Source: Rubrivivax sp.
GTDB lineage: Bacteria > Pseudomonadota > Gammaproteobacteria > Burkholderiales > Burkholderiaceae_C
Length of the DNA: 42,903 nt
Reading direction: 5' to 3'
NCBI GenBank assembly: GCA_024641965.1
Contig: JAHECC010000015.1
Coordinates: 1 to 42,903, forward strand
Position 1 is the stretch's first letter. The number at the start of each line of letters is the position of its first letter. The notes below the pieces were generated by a model. That model had not been told where the DNA came from. It worked only from the letters and a program-made list of their open reading frames with translations, and made no database searches. A program made the position numbers and the translations under genes. Positions 37,146-42,903 of the stretch are shown here, in pieces.

Positions 37146-37388
37146 TGCGCGTCCCTTCGAGCGTTCGCGATTCTCTGATTCAGATCGGCGGCGCTGAAGC
37201 GCAGTGCTGCCGGCTGGTCCCGCACCGAACATCGCTTGCAACAAGGCCGCCTGTAGATGTGCAGTCTGTTCTCTGTGGCGTTGCAGCGTCAAAGCACCAA
37301 GGTCGGGCAGACCAAAATCAAAATGCAATCACCAAAGCCCGTTGACTCGATGGGAAGTCCCTGTAGAGGGGCTAGGCCGCACTTGAGG

Positions 37389-37838
37389 TTACTGCGGTGC
37401 GACCTCGATTCGACGCCCTTGAAGGTTGCTCTCACCCACTCTAAGTTCCTTGTCATCAAGGTCGCGCGTCATGGACTTGGCCGTTCCGGTGAACTCATTG
37501 GGCTTGGAGCCCAGCTTGATTCGCAGGCTAGTCTTCGTGCTTCCGATCCACTTTTGGCTCTCGTCGAAGCGGAACGCAATGTAGGTAGCCTCAAAGCTCT
37601 CGGGGCCGACCTGCTTCCAAGCACCATGCCCACCGCTCAGCGTTGGGTGTGTGTCACCGCTGCGGAAGAACGTTCCATCAGAAGAAAACGTCAGCATGTT
37701 CTTTCCGACGCCACGAGAGCGTTCGGAGCTGACGAGCCATGCTCCCACCAGCGGAGACGGCGTACTGACCGCGCTGGCGCATCCGGAAAGGACGGCTACC
37801 AGGGCCAACGTGGTTATCAAACCTCTACGAGTAGTCAT
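37389..37838 (-). CDS. Small lipoprotein, lipocalin-like, function unknown
   Basis: 149 aa; lipobox AVLSGCAS; PLVGAWLVSSERSRG...FSSDGTFFRSGDTHPTLSGGHGAWKQVGPESFEATYIAFRFD. Confidence 0.65.
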   Translation of the reverse strand: MTTRRGLITTLALVAVLSGCASAVSTPSPLVGAWLVSSERSRGVGKNMLTFSSDGTFFRSGDTHPTLSGGHGAWKQVGPESFEATYIAFRFDESQKWIGSTKTSLRIKLGSKPNEFTGTAKSMTRDLDDKELRVGESNLQGRRIEVAPQ

Positions 37839-37856
37839 GTTTAACTCTGGCAACAG

Positions 37857-37922
37857 TGCGCAAAGAGATTGCGCAGAATCAGGCAAATTGAGGACGCGCC
37901 GCCGCACTTTCGATTGTGCGGC
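37857..37922. repeat. Two perfect 7-bp hairpins: TGCGCAA-AGAGA-TTGCGCA (37857-37875) and GCCGCAC-N8-GTGCGGC (37901-37922)
   Basis: Direct reading, in the region 5' of the small lipoprotein gene. Confidence 0.5.
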
Positions 37923-38137
37923 TTAGCCAAATGTCGGCAGCACTTCTGGCGCGTAGCAAGACGGATAGCAGATCCGAAGTGATGCGCAGCATGGCACGCT
38001 GATGCGTATCCAGGCCGGCCCAACGTACGACAAACCACTCGCCATCCCGCCAGGCATGCGACGTACCGCACGAACGCCTCGCAGCGCGCGCCCCTGATAC
38101 GCATCACGCCGCCCACTGCGCGCAACGCGCGCCGCCC

Positions 38138-39463
38138 TTACGCCAAACTCTGCCGCAGCAGCGGCGCGAACATCGCCGCGATGCCCAGGAACGAGAAGAA
38201 GCCGACCACGTCGGTGACGGTGGTCAGGATGATCGACGAGGCCGTCGCCGGGTCCTGTCCGAAGCGGCGCAGCAGCACCGGCACCAGCGCGCCGGCCAGT
38301 CCGGCAGCAAACATCGAGATCACCATCGCCAGCACGATCACGCCCACCAGCGCCAGTGACTTGCTCCACACGTACACCGCCAGCCCGGTGGTCGCGGCGA
38401 CTGCGATGCCGTTGATCAGCCCGGTCAGCGCTTCCTTGCCGACCACCTTGGGCCAGTGGCGCAGGCTGATCTCGCGCAGCACCAGGCCGCGCATCGTCAC
38501 TGCCAGCGCCTGCGCACCCGCATTGCCGGATTGCCCGGCCACCACCGGCAGCAGCACCGCCAGCGCGGTGAACTGAGCGATGGTGCTTTCGAACAAGCCG
38601 ACCACGGCAGCGGCGAGAAAGGCGGTGAGCAGGTTGATCTGCAGCCAGGGCAGGCGCTTCTTCACCGCGAACAGCGGCGACGACAGCGCGCGCTCGTCCG
38701 GGCTGGCGCCGACCATGGTCAGGATGTCCAGGCTGCTTTCCTCTTCCACCGCGGTCATCAGCTCAGCCTGGCGGATGATGCCGATGAAACGTCCGGCCAC
38801 GTTGATCACCGGCAGTGCCGTGATCGGGTGGGTCTGCAGCACCTCGACCACCTCCTCGCGCGGATCGAGGTCGCCGACCACCGCGAGCACACCGCGGGTG
38901 ATGTCCGACAGCGGCAGTTCGCGCGCGGCCAGCGCCAGATCCTGCACCTCGACACGGCCGGCCAGCCGGCCCTCGTCGTCGATGACGAAGAGTTCGCGCA
39001 AACCGCTGCGCTTGATCAGGCGCAGCCGTTCGATGGCCTCGTCCACCGTCATGCCGGCACGCAGCGGGCTGACGCGCGGGTCCATCAGGCGCCCGGCGCA
39101 GTCTTCGGGGTAGTCGAGCAACGCGCGCAGTTCATGCGCCACTTCCTTGTCCAGACGCTGCAGCCAGGCCTCGCGCTCCTTCGCATCGAACTGCGCCAGC
39201 ACCGTCACGCTGGCCACCGGTTCGGCTTCGGCCAGCAGATGCAACGCCAGCGGCTCGGGCAGCAATTCCAGGACGTTCTTCGCCACATCGCCGGCCAGCG
39301 CCTGCCAGGCGCGCGATACCGCATGCGGCGGTTGCGTCGCCAACAACTCCACCGCCTCGGCCGCGGGCATGGCCTCGAACAGGCGCGCTGCCTCCTGCGG
39401 AAAGTCGAGCAGGTAGCGCTGCGTCAGTGCCACATCCGCATTGGTCGCCAGCACGGCGCTCAT
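38138..39463 (-). CDS. mgtE: Magnesium transporter MgtE (N domain, CBS pair, TM domain)
   Basis: LLDYPEDCAGRLMDPRVSPLRAGMTVDEAIERLR; CBS pair; LPVVAGQSGNAGAQALAVTMRGL in the membrane domain. Confidence 0.93.
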   Translation of the reverse strand: MSAVLATNADVALTQRYLLDFPQEAARLFEAMPAAEAVELLATQPPHAVSRAWQALAGDVAKNVLELLPEPLALHLLAEAEPVASVTVLAQFDAKEREAWLQRLDKEVAHELRALLDYPEDCAGRLMDPRVSPLRAGMTVDEAIERLRLIKRSGLRELFVIDDEGRLAGRVEVQDLALAARELPLSDITRGVLAVVGDLDPREEVVEVLQTHPITALPVINVAGRFIGIIRQAELMTAVEEESSLDILTMVGASPDERALSSPLFAVKKRLPWLQINLLTAFLAAAVVGLFESTIAQFTALAVLLPVVAGQSGNAGAQALAVTMRGLVLREISLRHWPKVVGKEALTGLINGIAVAATTGLAVYVWSKSLALVGVIVLAMVISMFAAGLAGALVPVLLRRFGQDPATASSIILTTVTDVVGFFSFLGIAAMFAPLLRQSLA

Positions 39464-40314
39464 TGCCGCGACCCTTCCTGCGCCGGCGGCACACGCGGCA
39501 ACAGCGACAGGCCCGTTTCCAGCAAGCCCGACAGCGTCTGCCAATAGGCACGCGCAAACAGCGCCGGCAGGCGGGCGTCGGCCTCGTCGTTTGCAGTCGG
39601 GGCGGCCTGCCGCTGTGCGCGGCTGAGCGCGTCGCGTGTCATCACGCCAACGATGCGGTCGCCCGGCTCCACCACCGGCAACACCGACACCCGCTCCCAG
39701 CCCGGGTGCGCGGCACTGCCGCTCAAGGGCGCATGCGCCGCCAGCGTGGCGACCGGCGCCCGCATCAACGTAGCCAGGGTGGCGGCTTCGGGCGCCTGCA
39801 GCAGCGCGCCCAGGCCGACGATGCCAAGGAGCTTGCGCTCGGCATCGGTGACAAAGACCATCTCGTGATGCATCGGCGACTGGCGCAGCCGCTGCAGCGC
39901 ATCGCCGGCACGGGTGTCGGCCGGCAGCAGCACCACGTCGGGGTCGGCCCAGGCGCCGAGCGTGTCTTCAGCGTAGCCCAGCAACAGTGACGAGGCCAGC
40001 GCGGCGGTGGTGGGCAATCGCTTGAGCAACTCGCGCCGGCGCACTTCGGCGACGTAGCGCATCACCGCGACGATCGGCTGCGCACCCATCGGCGACAGCA
40101 GTTCCAGCGCGCGCTCATCGTCCATGGCGGCAATGCAGCGCGCCGCCGCCTGCGGCAGCATCGCGGCCAGCACCCCGGCACCCAGCCGGGCCGGCGCGCG
40201 CGCGAACAACGTGGCCGCATCGTCGGGCGGCAAGGCCTCGAGCACACGCGCCGCTTGCGCCGGGTGCGTGCGCATGAAGGCCAGGCTGAGGCGCTGCGGC
40301 TCGGCGTCAGTCAC
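39460..40314 (-). CDS. Soluble MgtE-like protein: MgtE-N superhelix plus CBS region, no MgtE membrane domain
   Basis: GTG start 40314; LLGYAEDTLGAWADPDVVLLPADTRAGDALQRLR parallels LLDYPEDCAGRLMDPRVSPLRAGMTVDEAIERLR of the downstream MgtE; ends ATGA-overlapping mgtE. Confidence 0.85.
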   Translation of the reverse strand: MTDAEPQRLSLAFMRTHPAQAARVLEALPPDDAATLFARAPARLGAGVLAAMLPQAAARCIAAMDDERALELLSPMGAQPIVAVMRYVAEVRRRELLKRLPTTAALASSLLLGYAEDTLGAWADPDVVLLPADTRAGDALQRLRQSPMHHEMVFVTDAERKLLGIVGLGALLQAPEAATLATLMRAPVATLAAHAPLSGSAAHPGWERVSVLPVVEPGDRIVGVMTRDALSRAQRQAAPTANDEADARLPALFARAYWQTLSGLLETGLSLLPRVPPAQEGSRQ

Positions 40315-41122
40315 TGTCTTGGCGTGCCATCAGCACGATCGCTTGGTCGTGATACAGGCTGCCCGGCAGCAGCACACGGCCGTCTGCGGTTTCCAGCACC
40401 AGCGAGGTGACGGTGACATCGACGATGCGGCCTTCGTGTCCGGCGACTCGCACGCGCTGGCCCAGCCGCAGCGCCTGGCGCAGGTAGAACGCACCGATCA
40501 GGTTGGCGACATAACTGCGCGCGCCCAGGCTGATGGCGAGGGTCACGCCGCCCATCATCGTGCCCACCAGCACGGCGGCCAATATCGCGATCCAGGTGAC
40601 CTTCAGGCCGATCTGGTCGGCGCCGACCAGCAGTGCCATGACCAGCGTTGCGCCCTGCGCCACGCGCGCCAGTGCGGCGCGCTGCGCCGGCGCCAGCCCG
40701 GTGGCCGTGGCCCGCACCAGCTCGGCCACGAAACCCGAAGCCAGGTAGCCCGCCACCACGATCAACAGGCCGGCGGCCAGCGCCGGCAGGTGGTCGAGCA
40801 AGCGCGCCAGCCAGACCGTGAAGGTCTGCAGGCCGAGCGTGTGCGTGGCCGCGGTGATGAAGAACAGCAGCACCACCCAGTACACGACGTTGCCCAGCAG
40901 CGAGGCCGAGCGGCCCACGCGCCAGCGCGTCGGCGAAGTACCTCGCGCCAGCAAGGCGTCGAGCAGCATCGCGCCGCGACGCGTGGCCGCGCGCAGCAGC
41001 CGCGCCAGCACCCAGCCGACGAACAGCAGGGTCACTGCGCCCAGCAGCTGCGGCAGCATGGCCGCAAGCCGATCGAAGAGGCTGGTGGCCTCGACGGCCA
41101 GTGTGTCGGTGTAGTCGCCCAT
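40307..41122 (-). CDS. MscS-family/conserved-TM-helix mechanosensitive channel-like protein
   Basis: 271 aa; MLPQLLGAVTLLFVGWVLARLL; GVTLAISLGARSYVANLIGAFYLRQALRLGQRVRVAGHEGRIVDVTVTSLVLETADGRVLLPGSLYHDQAI. Confidence 0.85.
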   Translation of the reverse strand: MGDYTDTLAVEATSLFDRLAAMLPQLLGAVTLLFVGWVLARLLRAATRRGAMLLDALLARGTSPTRWRVGRSASLLGNVVYWVVLLFFITAATHTLGLQTFTVWLARLLDHLPALAAGLLIVVAGYLASGFVAELVRATATGLAPAQRAALARVAQGATLVMALLVGADQIGLKVTWIAILAAVLVGTMMGGVTLAISLGARSYVANLIGAFYLRQALRLGQRVRVAGHEGRIVDVTVTSLVLETADGRVLLPGSLYHDQAIVLMARQDSD

Positions 41123-41181
41123 GACCTATGCTAACCGCGAGCCCGGGTGGCGACAGCGCCTGCCTGCCGCGTGGCCGTGGT

Positions 41182-41943
41182 TCAGCCGGCGCGCATCGCC
41201 TTCAGGATCTGCTGCGATCCCGCGGCCATCAGCCGCGCATCGGAGCCGACGGTAACGAAGCGAAAACCCTTCGCCGCGCGCGCCAGCGCCACCTCGGGCA
41301 CACCGTTGTGGATGCCGGCGACCACGCCATGCGCCTTGGCACGTTCCAGGATGTGCTCGATGGCCTGCACCGCCTTTGGATCCGGATCGTCGAACACCGG
41401 CCGGCAACCCAGCGCCAGCGACAGATCCGACGGGCCGATGTAGATCGCCTCCAGCCCTTCGACCGACAGGATGTCGTCCAGGTTGTCCAGCGCCTGGGCG
41501 GTTTCGATCATCGCGAAAGCGATCACCGTGTCGTTGGCATGCGCGGCGTAGTCGGCACCGCCGTAGAGCAACGCACGCACCGGGCCGAAGCTGCGCGTGC
41601 CCTTGGGCGCGTAGCGGGTGTAGGCCACCAGCTTCTGCGCGTCCTCGCGCGTGTTCACCATCGGGCAGATCACGCCGTAGGCACCGGCGTCCAGGCTCTT
41701 CATGATGATGCCGGGCTCGAGCCAGGGCACGCGCACCACCGGCACCGTCGGCGTGGTGGAAATGGCCTGCAGCATCGTCACCATGGCCTGGTAGTCGATC
41801 ACGCCGTGCTGCATGTCGATGGTCAGCGAATCCCAGCCCTGGTGCGCCATGGTCTCGGCGCTGAAGCTGTTGGCCACGGCAAGCCAGCCGTTGACGGCCG
41901 TCTTGTCCTCTTTCCACAGCGTACGCAGGCGGTTCTCTCTCAT
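41182..41943 (-). CDS. HpcH/HpaI family aldolase (possibly 5-keto-4-deoxy-D-glucarate aldolase-like)
   Basis: MRENRLRTLWKEDKTAVNGWLAVANSFSAETMAHQGWDSLTIDMQHGVIDYQAM...IAFAMIETAQALDNLDDILSVEGLEAIYIGPSDLSLALG. Confidence 0.9.
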   Translation of the reverse strand: MRENRLRTLWKEDKTAVNGWLAVANSFSAETMAHQGWDSLTIDMQHGVIDYQAMVTMLQAISTTPTVPVVRVPWLEPGIIMKSLDAGAYGVICPMVNTREDAQKLVAYTRYAPKGTRSFGPVRALLYGGADYAAHANDTVIAFAMIETAQALDNLDDILSVEGLEAIYIGPSDLSLALGCRPVFDDPDPKAVQAIEHILERAKAHGVVAGIHNGVPEVALARAAKGFRFVTVGSDARLMAAGSQQILKAMRAG

Positions 41944-41956
41944 CGCTCTCTCCGGT

Positions 41957-42903
41957 TCAGCGGACCAGGCAGGGCCGCTTGGGGTTGAAGGTCCAGCCGG
42001 GCACCAGGTACTGCATCGCGACGGCGTCGTCGCGCGCGCCCAGCCCGTGTCGAAGATACAGCTGATGCGCCTTCTCGACTTCGGCCATGTCGAGTTCGAC
42101 ACCCAGCCCGGGCGCCGTCGGCACCTCGATCATGCCGCCGGCGATGCGCAGCGGCGCTTGCGTCAGGCGCTGGCCGTCCTGCCAGATCCAGTGCGTGTCG
42201 ATGGCCGTGACCTTGCCCGGCGCCGCGGCAGCGACCTGCGTGAACATGGCCAGCGAGACATCGAAATGGTTGTTCGAATGCGAGCCCCAGGTCAGGCCCC
42301 AGTCGCGGCAGGTCTGCGCCACGCGCACGCTGCCGGCCATCGTCCAGAAATGCGGGTCGGCGAGCGGGATGTCCACCGACTGCAGCGACAGCGCATGCAC
42401 CAGCTGGCGCCAGTCGGTGGCGACCATGTTGGTGGCGGTTGGCAACCCGGTGGCGCGGCGGAACTCGGCCATCACCTCGCGGCCCGAGAAGCCGTCTTCA
42501 GCGCCGCAGGGGTCTTCGGCATAGGCGAGCACGCCGTGCAGGTCGCGCATCAGCCGCACCGCATCCTTCAAGGACCAGGCGCCATTCGGGTCGAGCGTGA
42601 TGCGCGCTTCGGGAAAGCGCGCGTGAAGTGCATGCACCGCCTCGACCTCGGCCTCGCCGGCAAACACGCCACCCTTGAGCTTGAAGTCGGCGAAGCCATA
42701 TCGCGATTGCGCGGCCTCGGCCTGGCGCACGATGGAGCGCGCGTCCAGCGCCGGCACGTGGCGCAGGCGACACCAGTCGTGCTGGGCATCGGGTTCTTCA
42801 GCGTAGGGCAGATCGGTCCTGCGCCGGTCGCCGACATAGAACAGGTAGCCCAGCACTTGCACCGCATCGCGCTGGCGGCCTTCGCCGAGCAGTTCGCACA
42901 CCG
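41957..42903 (-). CDS. gudD: Glucarate dehydratase-like enolase-superfamily protein (N-terminus cut off by window edge)
   Basis: [122 protein letters not shown]. Confidence 0.85.
   Translation of the reverse strand, partial: VCELLGEGRQRDAVQVLGYLFYVGDRRRTDLPYAEEPDAQHDWCRLRHVPALDARSIVRQAEAAQSRYGFADFKLKGGVFAGEAEVEAVHALHARFPEARITLDPNGAWSLKDAVRLMRDLHGVLAYAEDPCGAEDGFSGREVMAEFRRATGLPTATNMVATDWRQLVHALSLQSVDIPLADPHFWTMAGSVRVAQTCRDWGLTWGSHSNNHFDVSLAMFTQVAAAAPGKVTAIDTHWIWQDGQRLTQAPLRIAGGMIEVPTAPGLGVELDMAEVEKAHQLYLRHGLGARDDAVAMQYLVPGWTFNPKRPCLVR

Noticed and set aside
37146-37328. In-frame N-terminal extension of the cysteine-synthase-like ORF (MHFDFGLPDLG...)
   Set aside because: A good RBS (AAGGGA) precedes ATG 37145, and the extension does not look like part of the family.
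37839-37945. Possible integron attC (GTTAAAC just before the lipoprotein ATG on the minus strand, with hairpins upstream)
   Set aside because: No matching R'' (GTTTAAC-type) box or single imperfect attC-like dyad upstream; the hairpins are separate short perfect stems. No integrase seen.
1-42903. CRISPR arrays, rRNA/tRNA genes, IS elements, prophage or toxin-antitoxin modules
   Set aside because: No regularly spaced repeats, recognisable tRNA/rRNA sequence, transposase, integrase or phage-like protein seen by reading; a tRNAscan-SE/Infernal run would be needed to exclude small RNAs.

Overview
High-GC (Burkholderiales-like, by inference) chromosomal window with about 33 confident protein-coding genes. 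I recognised no rRNA, tRNA, CRISPR array or intact mobile element. The largest block (about 8.07-21.97 kb) is a purine uptake and catabolism locus. It contains an Aah1/PA0148-type adenine deaminase, a SYLF-domain protein, a Rieske oxygenase, a BMP-type nucleoside ABC transporter (binding lipoprotein, two permeases, double-NBD ATPase), guanine deaminase overlapping a LysR regulator by 4 bp, and divergent xdhA-xdhB. The lysR/xdhA intergenic region carries nested ATAC/GTAT palindromes. Other content: FAD oxidoreductase (partial), MFS transporter, FtsX-like permease, extradiol dioxygenase-family protein, rhodanese, AsmA protein, SQR-like flavoprotein, envelope proteins of unknown function, a multi-TM protein with a soluble C-terminal Rossmann-like domain, an alkylsulfatase, cca with a coupled K+ channel bearing a zinc ribbon, a TAXI-TRAP transporter coupled to a GST, a cysteine-synthase-like gene, and a glucarate dehydratase/HpaI-aldolase pair. 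The observations most worth a second look are: (1) a three-gene overlapping operon of MscS-like channel, membrane-less MgtE-N/CBS protein and full-length MgtE; (2) the Rieske oxygenase in the purine locus; (3) the lysR-xdhA operator nest; (4) the divergent pair of uncharacterised membrane proteins at 25.9-28.3 kb.
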